Source of the DNA: a virus
DNA length: 64,000 nucleotides
Virus record (IMG/VR): IMGVR_UViG_3300025438_000009
Span: 23,167-87,166 of that record
Reading direction: 5' to 3' (one strand)
Shown here: positions 7,203-13,334 of the stretch, one piece after another
Numbering within the stretch: position 1 is the first letter of the stretch
Layout of the letters: each line of letters opens with the position of its first letter
The notes under the pieces: model-generated
Databases searched by the model: none
What the model saw: the letters and a program-made list of their open reading frames with translations, nothing else
What the model was told of the DNA's origin: nothing
Program-made: the position numbers and the translations under genes

Positions 7203-7231
7203 TTGACTTTTTATGTGCGGGTTGGTACTTT
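7203..7231 (+). promoter_or_regulatory. Promoter for the gene at 7262
   Basis: TTGACT (7203-7208), a 17-base spacer and TACTTT (7226-7231), with GTTGG before the -10. Confidence 0.75.
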
Positions 7232-7261
7232 ACTAATATATCCACACAACAAGGAGGAAAA

Positions 7262-7417
7262 ATGTATTACTTTATTACTGTAGTTGCTAGGGGTACGCGG
7301 GAAATAATTGCTACCTATATCGCATCACTCGAAGATGAAGCGCACCGAATCGTCCAGTCTATTGGAACTGGCGAAGGCTATATGGTATTTGTAACTCAGG
7401 GCGACCCACTGTCGTAA
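7262..7417 (+). CDS. Hypothetical 51-residue protein
   Basis: The ATG at 7262 follows the strong site AAGGAGGAAAA. An in-frame start further upstream would lie in the promoter and is rejected. The protein starts MYYFITVVARG and is otherwise a small mixed alpha/beta sequence without recognised motif. It is the only gene between its promoter and the next promoter at 7419, which overlaps the end of its stop codon region. Confidence 0.7.
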   Translation: MYYFITVVARGTREIIATYIASLEDEAHRIVQSIGTGEGYMVFVTQGDPLS

Positions 7418-7418
7418 C

Positions 7419-7447
7419 TTGCGCTGAGTGCCGTTGAGCACTATACT
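7419..7447 (+). promoter_or_regulatory. Promoter for genes at 7480 and 7748
   Basis: TTGCGC (7419-7424), a 17-base spacer and the good -10 TATACT (7442-7447). Confidence 0.75.
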
Positions 7448-7479
7448 GAAACTGTAAGACTAAATAGAAGGAGACACAA

Positions 7480-7755
7480 ATGGGAAACTTACAAGCAGCA
7501 TCACTGGCAGAGTTGGCTATTGACGACAACGCCCTGCACAACGCCCTGGCTATCCACTTGCGGAGTAATCACTATCCCCCCGTGAACTATGCCTTTATCC
7601 CCGTAGCGAAGCAAGCAATCGCTTTGGCAATCGAGGAAGACTATGACGCCGAGTTGGAATACCCTAATGGTCTGGTGCGGAGTGTCGCACACACTATCGA
7701 GGGACTTCACTTAGACGCTTTTGTGGAGGCTCGGGTAGGTGACTACGATGAGTAA
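7480..7755 (+). CDS. Hypothetical 91-residue protein
   Basis: An acidic, mostly helical protein with no recognised family, preceded by AGAAGGAGACACAA. Its 3' end overlaps the start of the next gene by eight bases, indicating translational coupling. Nothing indicates export or membrane association. Confidence 0.75.
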   Translation: MGNLQAASLAELAIDDNALHNALAIHLRSNHYPPVNYAFIPVAKQAIALAIEEDYDAELEYPNGLVRSVAHTIEGLHLDAFVEARVGDYDE

Positions 7756-7930
7756 TCAAGTTGCCGTTACTGAACTACCCCAGTGCGACTTTTGCGCGGG
7801 GGAGGCAGAGTATGACGCCAAGACAACTTTAGGACCCTGGGCTAATATGTGTGAAGGCGACTTCCAAACCTACGGAGTTGGACAACTAGGGACTGGCTTT
7901 GGGCAGAAACTGGTCGTCCTCACCTACTAA
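7748..7930 (+). CDS. Small conserved Cys/GPWAN protein
   Basis: A 60-residue protein with Cys13-x2-Cys16 and Cys35, plus YDAKT, GPWAN and LGTGFGQ segments. From memory this pattern recurs in small actinophage proteins with a zinc-knuckle-like N terminus. The ATG at 7748 lies inside the preceding gene; an in-frame GTG at 7739 is possible but less well placed. The function is unknown. A terminator follows. Confidence 0.75.
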   Translation: MSNQVAVTELPQCDFCAGEAEYDAKTTLGPWANMCEGDFQTYGVGQLGTGFGQKLVVLTY

Positions 7931-7944
7931 GACAATAAGCAAGA

Positions 7945-7971
7945 GGGAGTCAGGAAACTGGCTCCCTTTTG
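7945..7971 (+). terminator. Intrinsic terminator
   Basis: GGGAGTCAG (7945-7953) pairs with CTGGCTCCC (7958-7966) around a GAAA loop, then TTTTGTGTTT. The next -35 box starts inside the T-run. Confidence 0.9.
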
Positions 7972-7974
7972 TGT

Positions 7975-8003
7975 TTGACAATGGCAAACGCCGATGATAT
8001 AGT
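7975..8003 (+). promoter_or_regulatory. Leaderless promoter for the gene at 8010
   Basis: TTGACA (7975-7980), a 17-base spacer and TATAGT (7998-8003). The ATG at 8010 coincides with the expected transcription start, so the message should lack a leader. Confidence 0.85.
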
Positions 8004-8009
8004 GTAACT

Positions 8010-8177
8010 ATGAATAAGAAACCTAAGCACAGAGGAATAGCGAACCCAGCCTATGCGCTCGCTATGTCTGAGTTGCGCCGCTCGAACGCCTCGGGGACTC
8101 ACGCCGACAAGCGTACTCGCAGGGTACGCACTCGCAGTGCCTCGAAGCGCAGGTCGCTGGAGGACTATCGTGGCTAA
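8010..8177 (+). CDS. Small arginine-rich basic protein
   Basis: A 55-residue, strongly basic protein (17 Lys/Arg) with a C-terminal RTRRVRTRSASKRR stretch. Nucleic-acid binding is likely from charge alone. Similar short basic proteins (MSELRRSNASGTH-like) occur in other phages, but no function is known to me. There is no Shine-Dalgarno sequence; the gene starts exactly where transcription should begin. The next gene overlaps it by eight bases. Confidence 0.75.
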   Translation: MNKKPKHRGIANPAYALAMSELRRSNASGTHADKRTRRVRTRSASKRRSLEDYRG

Positions 8178-8304
8178 GTTGCTGGGACTGAGTGTAGTGC
8201 TCGGAGTGTTGGTGGCGTTGTCCCCCGACTCCCCTGGGACCCTCGCAGGGCTGATAGTCGCGAGTGCGGTTGCTGCAGTGTCAGTAGTCGCCGATAGAAT
8301 GTAA
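8170..8304 (+). CDS. 44-residue two-span membrane protein
   Basis: A GTG at 8170 follows GGAGGACTATC, which lies in the preceding gene. The product has two hydrophobic segments (about residues 4-18 and 23-40) separated by a short SPDSPGT turn. The size and layout would fit a small holin-like or membrane-perturbing protein, but there is no lysis gene beside it, so this is only a possibility. Confidence 0.65.
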   Translation: MAKLLGLSVVLGVLVALSPDSPGTLAGLIVASAVAAVSVVADRM

Positions 8305-8337
8305 GTGTAAGACAAACCACAACTAAGGAGAAGCAAA

Positions 8338-8484
8338 ATGAACAGAGATGATTTTTTCAGGAAAGTTCTGGAAATATTCCCCGAAGCAATTATTGACGAG
8401 GAATACGCCACTGGTGAGTTGATGATATCAACTGGCTGGAAGTTTGACACCATCGACACCATCGTCCCCCTGGTCGAGAAGTAG
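8338..8484 (+). CDS. Hypothetical 48-residue acidic protein
   Basis: The ATG at 8338 follows AACTAAGGAGAAGCAAA. The protein is acidic with a helical first half (DDFFRKVLEIFPEAI) and no recognised motif. It belongs to the cassette driven from 7975. Confidence 0.65.
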   Translation: MNRDDFFRKVLEIFPEAIIDEEYATGELMISTGWKFDTIDTIVPLVEK

Positions 8485-8495
8485 GGGTAAAGACA

Positions 8496-8612
8496 ATGAG
8501 TACCACACCCTGCAACATATGCGTAATCGCAGTTGATACCGATATCCACGCCGAAGAACTAGGAATGTGTGTGGACTGCTCGAACGAGTATTTCACGCAC
8601 GCAGATGAATAA
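8496..8612 (+). CDS. 38-residue zinc-ribbon peptide
   Basis: The frame starts at ATG 8496 after AGGGGTAAAGACA and ends at TAA 8610. Cys6-x2-Cys9 and Cys25-x2-Cys28 form a textbook two-knuckle zinc site in a very short protein. It ends its cassette just before a terminator. No function is recognised. Confidence 0.7.
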   Translation: MSTTPCNICVIAVDTDIHAEELGMCVDCSNEYFTHADE

Positions 8613-8626
8613 GAAATAACAAAGAT

Positions 8627-8657
8627 GGCCCCTGCATAAATGTGGGGGCTGTTTTTT
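8627..8657 (+). terminator. Intrinsic terminator
   Basis: GGCCCCTGCA and TGTGGGGGCT flank a TAAA loop, followed by GTTTTTTTG. Confidence 0.85.
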
Positions 8658-8674
8658 TGTGGGAGTAGTGGGGG

Positions 8675-8695
8675 CGAACGTAAAGAAAGTGTACG
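8675..8695 (+). repeat. Early-region control motif, copy 6
   Basis: CGAACGTAAAGAAAGTGTAC then G. It ends seven bases before the presumed -35 position of the next promoter. Confidence 0.85.
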
Positions 8696-8702
8696 CAGGA
8701 GA

Positions 8703-8731
8703 TGCGCGGTGTCAGTGGTTGCTGATACACT
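8703..8731 (+). promoter_or_regulatory. Promoter with GTGTCAGTGG spacer element
   Basis: TACACT (8726-8731) with an extended TGA is preceded by GTGTCAGTGGT in the spacer; the -35 position (TGCGCG) is poor. The same spacer element occurs at 10502, 10827, 13438 and 16563. Confidence 0.6.
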
Positions 8732-8770
8732 AAAAATGTACCCAAAAACACTCTAAAAGAAGGAAAACCT

Positions 8771-8977
8771 ATGATACACAACATTATTTCCCCCCGAGGT
8801 TCGTATTTTGCTGGTGATGGGTCATACGGAAGCGCTAAAAACGTCGTGATTGTCGATACCGACAGTTGGACTGAAGAAGACTGGGCGCGTATCGAGGACG
8901 CCTCCGATGAAGAACGTCCCGACATCGCCGGCGAGCTGGGAACATACTATTGGTCTGCATCAAGAAAAAATATCTAA
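8771..8977 (+). CDS. Hypothetical 68-residue acidic protein
   Basis: An acidic protein with a helical EEDWARIEDASDEERPDIAG segment, preceded by AAAAGAAGGAAAACCT. No family is recognised. It is alone between two promoters (8703 and 8994). Confidence 0.65.
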   Translation: MIHNIISPRGSYFAGDGSYGSAKNVVIVDTDSWTEEDWARIEDASDEERPDIAGELGTYYWSASRKNI

Positions 8978-8993
8978 TATTTAGTGTTTCAAC

Positions 8994-9022
8994 TTGACAA
9001 GATGACATTGAGGCACTATTCT
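8994..9022 (+). promoter_or_regulatory. Promoter for paralogue B
   Basis: TTGACA (8994-8999), a 17-base spacer and TATTCT (9017-9022). Confidence 0.8.
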
Positions 9023-9059
9023 TGAAGTATCAAGAACAACCACTAGGGAAGGAAACCCA

Positions 9060-9341
9060 ATGGAAAAGACAGTAAACACCGCGACTGCCGAGGCAGTGTC
9101 GCAGTTGGTCCAGGTTCGTAAAGCCATCAAGAAAATGCAGGAGCAGGAAAGCGCATTGCGCGACACTGTGATTGCGGGACTGGGTGACCACAGTGTCGCA
9201 GTGTTCCGAGGACAGCAGATTGCTCGCTTGACTCAGGTCACCCGCGTGACTGTGGACAGCAAGAAGTTGCAGGAGTCTTTTCCCGAGGCTTTTGAGGCCA
9301 CCAAGCGTGAAAGCATCTCACCCCGACTGACTTTAGTCTAG
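9060..9341 (+). CDS. Small coiled-coil protein, paralogue B
   Basis: The second copy of the 93-residue protein at 6394. It is the same length with no gaps, identical at both termini and in the DSKKLQE core, and divergent mainly in the coiled-coil region (residues 8-30). The site GGGAAGGAAACCCA precedes the ATG. Unlike copy A it is monocistronic with its own promoter and terminator, so the two copies are separately controlled. They may form heteromers or serve at different times; this is inference. Confidence 0.75.
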   Translation: MEKTVNTATAEAVSQLVQVRKAIKKMQEQESALRDTVIAGLGDHSVAVFRGQQIARLTQVTRVTVDSKKLQESFPEAFEATKRESISPRLTLV

Positions 9342-9352
9342 GGGAAAGCACA

Positions 9353-9390
9353 AGCCCTAGTTGCTACGGCAACTGGGGCTTTTGCTATTT
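9353..9390 (+). terminator. Intrinsic terminator
   Basis: A 12-bp stem (9353-9364 with 9369-9380, one G-T pair) with a TACG loop is followed by TTTGCTATTT. Confidence 0.85.
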
Positions 9391-9417
9391 GCATTAGAAG
9401 AGACATTCTGATACACT
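9389..9417 (+). promoter_or_regulatory. Promoter for the gene at 9444
   Basis: TTGCAT (9389-9394), a 17-base spacer and TACACT (9412-9417) with an upstream TGA. Confidence 0.6.
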
Positions 9418-9443
9418 CAAGGAACCGTACAGAAAGAAAAAAT

Positions 9444-9761
9444 ATGGACAACTATGCAATATCTTTTGCGAGTGAACTGGAGTTACGCTTTGGCGGAAAA
9501 AATGCAAACTACATCTTTGAAGTTATTCCTGGACGGAAGTTTGACAAGATTGTGCGAAGGCTAACTGGCAGTGAGCAGACTAGCGTCCACGCATTCGTTG
9601 AGCGTTCTACGGGAGCACTCATCAAAGCTGCGAGCTGGTCACAACCACAGAAGGATACGCAGGGAAGACTTGCTATTCGCTACAACCTGGCAGACGAGCA
9701 AGAGTACAAGCGAGCAGTAGAGAGTGCCGACGAGTTTGGAAGTTACCTTTACGCACGCTAG
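9444..9761 (+). CDS. Conserved phage hypothetical (SVHAFVERxTG type)
   Basis: A 105-residue soluble protein with VIPGRKFDKIV, SVHAFVERSTGALIKAASW and AIRYNL segments. From memory this set marks a small family common in actinophage early regions with no assigned function. It probably forms a compact beta-rich fold. The binding site AGAAAGAAAAAAT is weak. It has its own promoter, overlapping the tail of the preceding terminator. Confidence 0.75.
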   Translation: MDNYAISFASELELRFGGKNANYIFEVIPGRKFDKIVRRLTGSEQTSVHAFVERSTGALIKAASWSQPQKDTQGRLAIRYNLADEQEYKRAVESADEFGSYLYAR

Positions 9762-9762
9762 T

Positions 9763-9791
9763 TTGACATTCGTAAGAGTGTCGCCTACACT
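9763..9791 (+). promoter_or_regulatory. Promoter for the gene at 9825
   Basis: TTGACA (9763-9768), a 17-base spacer and TACACT (9786-9791). Confidence 0.8.
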
Positions 9792-9824
9792 AAAGCAATA
9801 CCTAATCACAATGAAAGGAACACA

Positions 9825-10166
9825 ATGGTAGAAATGAAATGGGAAGAGCCACCTCAGCAGTTGCTGGGTCGTGGTCATACTGACTGGCGGGCAGTCGCCG
9901 ATGCTTTGAAGAGCAACCCCAACGAGTGGGCAATAGTCGCAGAAAATGTTAGCGCGTCAACTGGGACACACATTCGTTATGGTCGCCTCAAGGCATTCGA
10001 GCCATCTGGCGCATTCGAAGCACGAGTAAGTGGCGCACGAGGAGACGCAAGCGGTAGGGCTAGTAAAGTCTACGCACGTTATGTGGGTGCCGGTAGTGTT
10101 ACTACCACTCCCGTGACCGAAGTAGTAGAGGAAGGGACTCCGTTCTCTTCCTGGGGTTCTGAGTAA
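9825..10166 (+). CDS. Conserved actinophage hypothetical
   Basis: A 113-residue protein with WRAVADALKSNPNEWAIV near residues 21-38 and a glycine/alanine-rich basic middle (ARVSGARGDASGRASKVYARYVG). The same order of segments is familiar from actinophage proteins of unknown role. The leader ATCACAATGAAAGGAACACA fixes the ATG. It has its own promoter and terminator. Confidence 0.75.
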   Translation: MVEMKWEEPPQQLLGRGHTDWRAVADALKSNPNEWAIVAENVSASTGTHIRYGRLKAFEPSGAFEARVSGARGDASGRASKVYARYVGAGSVTTTPVTEVVEEGTPFSSWGSE

Positions 10167-10182
10167 ACAGAATCCAACAAGG

Positions 10183-10210
10183 CCCCCGAGCAATCGGGGG
10201 TTTTTGTTTT
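10183..10210 (+). terminator. Intrinsic terminator
   Basis: CCCCCGA (10183-10189) pairs with TCGGGGG (10194-10200), then TTTTTGTTTT. Confidence 0.9.
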
Positions 10211-10225
10211 GTACGGCGTGTCGTT

Positions 10226-10254
10226 TTGCATTCTCTGTGTGTTTTTGGTACTGT
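10226..10254 (+). promoter_or_regulatory. Promoter for the gene at 10282
   Basis: TTGCAT (10226-10231), a 17-base spacer and TACTGT (10249-10254) with TGG before the -10. Confidence 0.65.
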
Positions 10255-10281
10255 GTAAGTACCACAAGGAAAGGAATCGAA

Positions 10282-10392
10282 ATGGAAAATCCATTCGACA
10301 ACCCAGACATCATCAACACCGAAGCTATCGAGGATATGGACGACCAGACTGTAAAGACAATCTGGAATATCCTGACTAAAGCAGGATACTAA
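10282..10392 (+). CDS. Hypothetical 36-residue acidic peptide
   Basis: The ATG at 10282 follows AAGGAAAGGAATCGAA. The peptide is acidic and helical with no motif. It has its own promoter and terminator, supporting expression. An upstream in-frame start at 10204 would begin inside the previous terminator and is rejected. Confidence 0.65.
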   Translation: MENPFDNPDIINTEAIEDMDDQTVKTIWNILTKAGY

Positions 10393-10402
10393 ATCACAAG
10401 AA

Positions 10403-10431
10403 GGACCCTCCGAAAGGGGGGTTCTTTTTTT
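10403..10431 (+). terminator. Intrinsic terminator
   Basis: GGACCCTCC and GGGGGGTTC flank a GAAA loop, followed by TTTTTTTG. Confidence 0.85.
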
Positions 10432-10456
10432 GTCGTCCTGTCGCGAGGGCCGGGTG

Positions 10457-10477
10457 CGAACGTAAAGAATGTGTACA
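10457..10477 (+). repeat. Early-region control motif, copy 7
   Basis: CGAACGTAAAGAATGTGTAC; the last position is A rather than G. It lies 18 bases before a promoter that has no gene behind it. Confidence 0.85.
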
Positions 10478-10495
10478 TGTTGAAAGTTGGCTGAT

Positions 10496-10524
10496 GTGCG
10501 AGTGTCAGTGGTTGCTGATAAAGA
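10496..10524 (+). promoter_or_regulatory. Orphan GTGTCAGTGG-type promoter
   Basis: GTGCGA (10496-10501), a 17-base spacer with GTGTCAGTGG and TAAAGA (10519-10524). It matches the promoter at 10821 closely but runs directly into the terminator at 10525, so no + strand gene is served. Confidence 0.45.
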
Positions 10525-10560
10525 AAAACCCCCTCACTCTCGAGGGGGGGTTTCCTTTTG
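10525..10560 (+). terminator. Bidirectional terminator
   Basis: CCCCCTC (10529-10535) pairs with GAGGGGG (10542-10548). T-rich tracts follow on both strands (TTTCCTTTT on +, TTTTTCTTT on minus). On the minus strand it ends the minigene at 10563-10652. Confidence 0.8.
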
Positions 10561-10562
10561 GG

Positions 10563-10652
10563 CTATCGGCCTCTACGAACCTGAACGAAGTAGACAATCC
10601 ATAAGATTATTGCTAAGGGAATTGCGACCTCTGCGGGGATGTTGTCTTGCAT
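10563..10652 (-). CDS. Minus-strand 29-residue membrane minigene
   Basis: On the minus strand an ATG (10652-10650) follows GGACGACGAAAGGAAACAAA, the same kind of binding site as the + strand early genes. The peptide is 29 residues: an acidic start (MQDNIPAEV), a hydrophobic helix (about residues 9-23) and a basic end (QVRRGR), predicting one membrane span with the C terminus inside. A good minus-strand promoter (10683-10711) and a terminator (10525-10560) frame it, so it is a complete transcription unit. The function is unknown. Confidence 0.7.
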   Translation of the reverse strand: MQDNIPAEVAIPLAIILWIVYFVQVRRGR

Positions 10653-10682
10653 TTTGTTTCCTTTCGTCGTCCTTATATCTCA

Positions 10683-10711
10683 AGTATAAGATGAAACTTT
10701 GTAAAAAGCAA
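10683..10711 (-). promoter_or_regulatory. Minus-strand promoter for the minigene
   Basis: Read on the minus strand: TTGCTT (10711-10706), a 17-base spacer and TATACT (10688-10683). Confidence 0.7.
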
Positions 10712-10820
10712 GTCCTGTAACTAATTTTTGACGTGCTCTAGCATATTTCTCTCCGCAGTGCAAGTAGTTTCCGTCACACGGAAAACGTCCCCTCAAACTT
10801 TCTACATTGGCGTGTCATAG

Positions 10821-10849
10821 TTGCGAGTGTCAGTGGTCTCTGGTACAGT
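10821..10849 (+). promoter_or_regulatory. Promoter with GTGTCAGTGG spacer element
   Basis: TTGCGA (10821-10826), the 17-base spacer GTGTCAGTGGTCTCTGG and TACAGT (10844-10849). Confidence 0.7.
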
Positions 10850-10875
10850 GTGATTACCACAAGAAAGGATTTGAT

Positions 10876-11403
10876 ATGACTACATCATTCGCCACCGAAC
10901 GCCAGATGGCTTTTATTCGCAACTTGGTTGCCGAGCGTGACGTTGCCCCTGTTGAGTTTGCGGGCATGACTGTACGCGAAGCCTCTGCCACGATTGAGCA
11001 GTTACTGGCTACGCCCAAGAAAGCCTCTGTAGTCAGGTTCTCTGACGTGCTCACCTCTTTGCCCAAGTCGAAGTACGCTCTGCCGTATCAACTGGTAGCG
11101 CCAGTCTTTACGGACAGTAGTTTCGACAACGACTACCTCTTCGTCGAGGTGCGGGAGCACCGGGGAACGACTTACATGAGGAAGTTGCAAGGTTCATTGG
11201 GCGACTTTGTTCGCACACGGTTCTCCCGTGATGAAGAGCAGTCGCTCTACAACATCCTGAGTTCTAACCCTGTTGAGTACATCACGAAGTTTGGTGAAGT
11301 ATTTTCCTGCTGTGGCAAGTGCTCCGCACCACTCACCACAGAGCGAAGCAGGGAATTGCTCTTGGGACCGGACTGCGCCCGAATGTTGGGGGTGAGGTAC
11401 TAA
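10876..11403 (+). CDS. DUF6011-like zinc-ribbon protein
   Basis: A 175-residue protein. The N-terminal part (TERQMAFIRNLVAERDV and GMTVREASATIEQLL) resembles short helical modules seen before such ribbons in actinophages. The C-terminal part (about 143-172) has Cys145/146, Cys149 and Cys167 in the pattern CGKCSAPLTTERS...GPDCA, matching the DUF6011 zinc-ribbon type from memory. A nucleic-acid-related role is plausible but unproven. The ATG at 10876 after AAGAAAGGATTTGAT is preferred to an upstream in-frame start that would overlap the promoter. Confidence 0.8.
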   Translation: MTTSFATERQMAFIRNLVAERDVAPVEFAGMTVREASATIEQLLATPKKASVVRFSDVLTSLPKSKYALPYQLVAPVFTDSSFDNDYLFVEVREHRGTTYMRKLQGSLGDFVRTRFSRDEEQSLYNILSSNPVEYITKFGEVFSCCGKCSAPLTTERSRELLLGPDCARMLGVRY

Positions 11404-11488
11404 TAGTCTAGATAATTGCAGACCAGCTCACGGGAAATGCAATGTTTCTAAAGGAACTAATCTTTATTAGCCGACTATTGACCTCAAC

Positions 11489-11517
11489 TTGACAGTTGGG
11501 GCGTAGTTTGGTATGCT
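11489..11517 (+). promoter_or_regulatory. Promoter for the deacetylase operon
   Basis: TTGACA (11489-11494), a 17-base spacer and TATGCT (11512-11517) with an extended TGG. This is one of the best promoters in the window. The leader is about 50 bases. Confidence 0.85.
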
Positions 11518-11572
11518 TATTATGTCAGAAAGTGTATTTACACAACCACAACTTTGAAAAGGAGGTGCACCT

Positions 11573-12532
11573 ATGACAAAAAACCTTCAAATTGCGTATA
11601 GTGATGACTATCTCAACTGGGACCTCGGTTCTGGAGACGGCACCCACATTACGAAGCCTATTCGGGCGAAGCTTGCTACGGAGTTTCTCGTTGATTCATT
11701 GGGAGACAAAGTAGACATTATCGAGCCCGCCATTAGGGAGGGAGACCGCGAGAAGCTAGAAGCTACTCACGACCCTGGATATGTTTCTCGGGTGCTCGAC
11801 TCCTATCAAGCCCACGACTGGTCTGGTGCCAACAAGAGCAATGCCGAGACAGCATTCAAGATGTTTGCGGGCACTGTTCGATTGACTGAGAACATTATCT
11901 CCGGTGAGACTAATGTTGGATTCAATCCTCAAGGCGCTAAGCACCACGCTAAGTATTCACACAGCGAAGGGTTCTGTGTGTTCAACGACATGGTGTGGGC
12001 TGCTAGGGAGTTCAAGAAGGCTGGTATGAAGCCTTTGTACCTGGACTGGGATGTTCACGCTGGTAACGGCGTACAGAACCTTTTGGAACTGGAGGACATT
12101 CCGACTCTGAGTATTCACGCCTCGGGTATCTACCCATTCAACGACAACAACCACAGTATGAAGAATAGCAAGATTGCTACGACTCATACCTGGCACAGCA
12201 CGACTAGCCATTACTACAACTGGAATATCGAACTGCCCGGATACGACTACGATTTGTACCGTGCTCTCGATGGAGTGGAAGAAGTTATTGACCACTATCA
12301 GCCAGATGTAGTCCTACTCGCCGCTGGTGCGGATGGACATGAGAATGACATCTGGGGAATGAAGTACAGCATTGACGGATTCACCTGGGCGTCTCACCGA
12401 CTGTCGAAGATGGTAGAGAAGTATGCCGAAGGTAGGATTCTCATTGGAGGCGCTGGAGGCTATCAACCCTACGACTGGACACCACTGGTGTGGAAAGAAG
12501 TAGTCGAGACAATGTACACCAACGTGCGCTAG
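11573..12532 (+). CDS. Histone-deacetylase-fold amidohydrolase
   Basis: A 319-residue protein of the class I/II histone deacetylase, acetoin-utilisation and acetylpolyamine amidohydrolase superfamily. The active-site set is present: the HH pair (124-125), GFCVFND (133-139), the zinc ligands Asp160 and His162 in DWDVHAGNG, Asp254 in GADGHEND, and the transition-state Tyr297 in GGAGGY. These enzymes remove acetyl groups from lysines, polyamines or related amines using zinc. The binding site AAAAGGAGGTGCACCT is the strongest in the early region, suggesting abundant product. It is followed by two small membrane genes and a wall-binding protein. The substrate cannot be told from sequence. Confidence 0.92.
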   Translation: MTKNLQIAYSDDYLNWDLGSGDGTHITKPIRAKLATEFLVDSLGDKVDIIEPAIREGDREKLEATHDPGYVSRVLDSYQAHDWSGANKSNAETAFKMFAGTVRLTENIISGETNVGFNPQGAKHHAKYSHSEGFCVFNDMVWAAREFKKAGMKPLYLDWDVHAGNGVQNLLELEDIPTLSIHASGIYPFNDNNHSMKNSKIATTHTWHSTTSHYYNWNIELPGYDYDLYRALDGVEEVIDHYQPDVVLLAAGADGHENDIWGMKYSIDGFTWASHRLSKMVEKYAEGRILIGGAGGYQPYDWTPLVWKEVVETMYTNVR

Positions 12533-12541
12533 GATAACGAC

Positions 12542-12691
12542 ATGGAAATTATTATTCTTGTTTCGTTATCTGTTGCCGTAGGTATTGTTACGGGCATGGG
12601 GTTCTGCACATGGAGAGCCTATGCCCGTGACGCCCGCCTGAGACAAATGCCTCTGTTAGGCGTTGTGCTCCCCCCTAAGAAAGATAAGTAG
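12542..12691 (+). CDS. 49-residue single-span membrane protein
   Basis: The ATG at 12542 lies nine bases after the deacetylase stop, with only a weak binding site. An N-terminal hydrophobic helix (about 3-22) is followed by a basic segment (WRAYARDARLRQ) and a PPKKDK tail, predicting the C terminus inside the cell. It overlaps the next gene by one base (TAGTG). It is likely co-transcribed with the deacetylase. Confidence 0.65.
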   Translation: MEIIILVSLSVAVGIVTGMGFCTWRAYARDARLRQMPLLGVVLPPKKDK

Positions 12692-12855
12692 TGCGTAGGG
12701 TCTGGGTATACCTAAGAGACCTGGTGTGGACTGCTGTGGCGTCCGTGGCGCTTGCGGTAGTCTCCCTGGTCGCCCTCGCCCTCGGGAACCCCGAAGGTGC
12801 TGGAGTATTTGCTCTGTTGGCGGTAGGGTCTGCAATCCTATCAACACGTTCATAA
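12691..12855 (+). CDS. 54-residue two-span membrane protein
   Basis: A GTG start overlaps the stop of the preceding gene, so translation is probably coupled. A basic N terminus (MRRVWVYLRD) is followed by two hydrophobic segments (about 12-31 and 37-50) with an NPEG turn. The layout is holin-like in general terms, and a peptidoglycan-binding protein follows, but lysis function is only a possibility. Confidence 0.6.
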   Translation: MRRVWVYLRDLVWTAVASVALAVVSLVALALGNPEGAGVFALLAVGSAILSTRS

Positions 12856-12874
12856 TTTGCTATAGTTGGTGATT

Positions 12875-13312
12875 ATGGAAGATAAAAAGCCACACTCCAA
12901 TAAGCCAACTCCTAAAGACTTTGCTCGCAAGCTTGATGAAGTTGTACCTACTCCACCCAAGAAAGAAGCGGAGCCTGCTCCTGTTTCTGCTCCCCCAAAG
13001 TCTTTGGCCCCAAGAACGGCTTACGCTGTTGTTAGTGGGAAGAACCAAGACGACGTGCACTTGTCTAAGGCTGTGTATAAGAACACTGCCCGCAAGCGCT
13101 CACTTACCGTCCACCACATTCAGCGCAGGCTGACTGAGTGGGGGCACTATGACGCCTTTCTTGACAAGGATGGATTCTACGGTGACAGCACCAAAAAGTC
13201 CGTCATTGAGTTTCAAGATAGGATGGGCATTATTGCCACAGGGTTGATGGACATTGAGACTATGACCAAACTCTTCGAAAACGATACAAACGTAGTCGTT
13301 CATTTGTCCTAA
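12875..13312 (+). CDS. Peptidoglycan-binding domain protein
   Basis: A 145-residue protein. Residues 1-75 are proline/lysine-rich and probably unstructured. Residues 77-135 match the PG_binding_1 fold: VHHIQRRLTEWG, DGFYGDSTKKSVIEFQ, ATGLMDIETM. There is no catalytic domain or signal peptide. It could bind the wall from inside late in infection, or act as a wall-directed adaptor. The ATG at 12875 is chosen; GTG and TTG codons lie just upstream in frame. The box TATAGT at 12861 could give a near-leaderless message. Confidence 0.8.
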   Translation: MEDKKPHSNKPTPKDFARKLDEVVPTPPKKEAEPAPVSAPPKSLAPRTAYAVVSGKNQDDVHLSKAVYKNTARKRSLTVHHIQRRLTEWGHYDAFLDKDGFYGDSTKKSVIEFQDRMGIIATGLMDIETMTKLFENDTNVVVHLS

Positions 13313-13334
13313 CAACCAAAACCTAAAACGTCAG

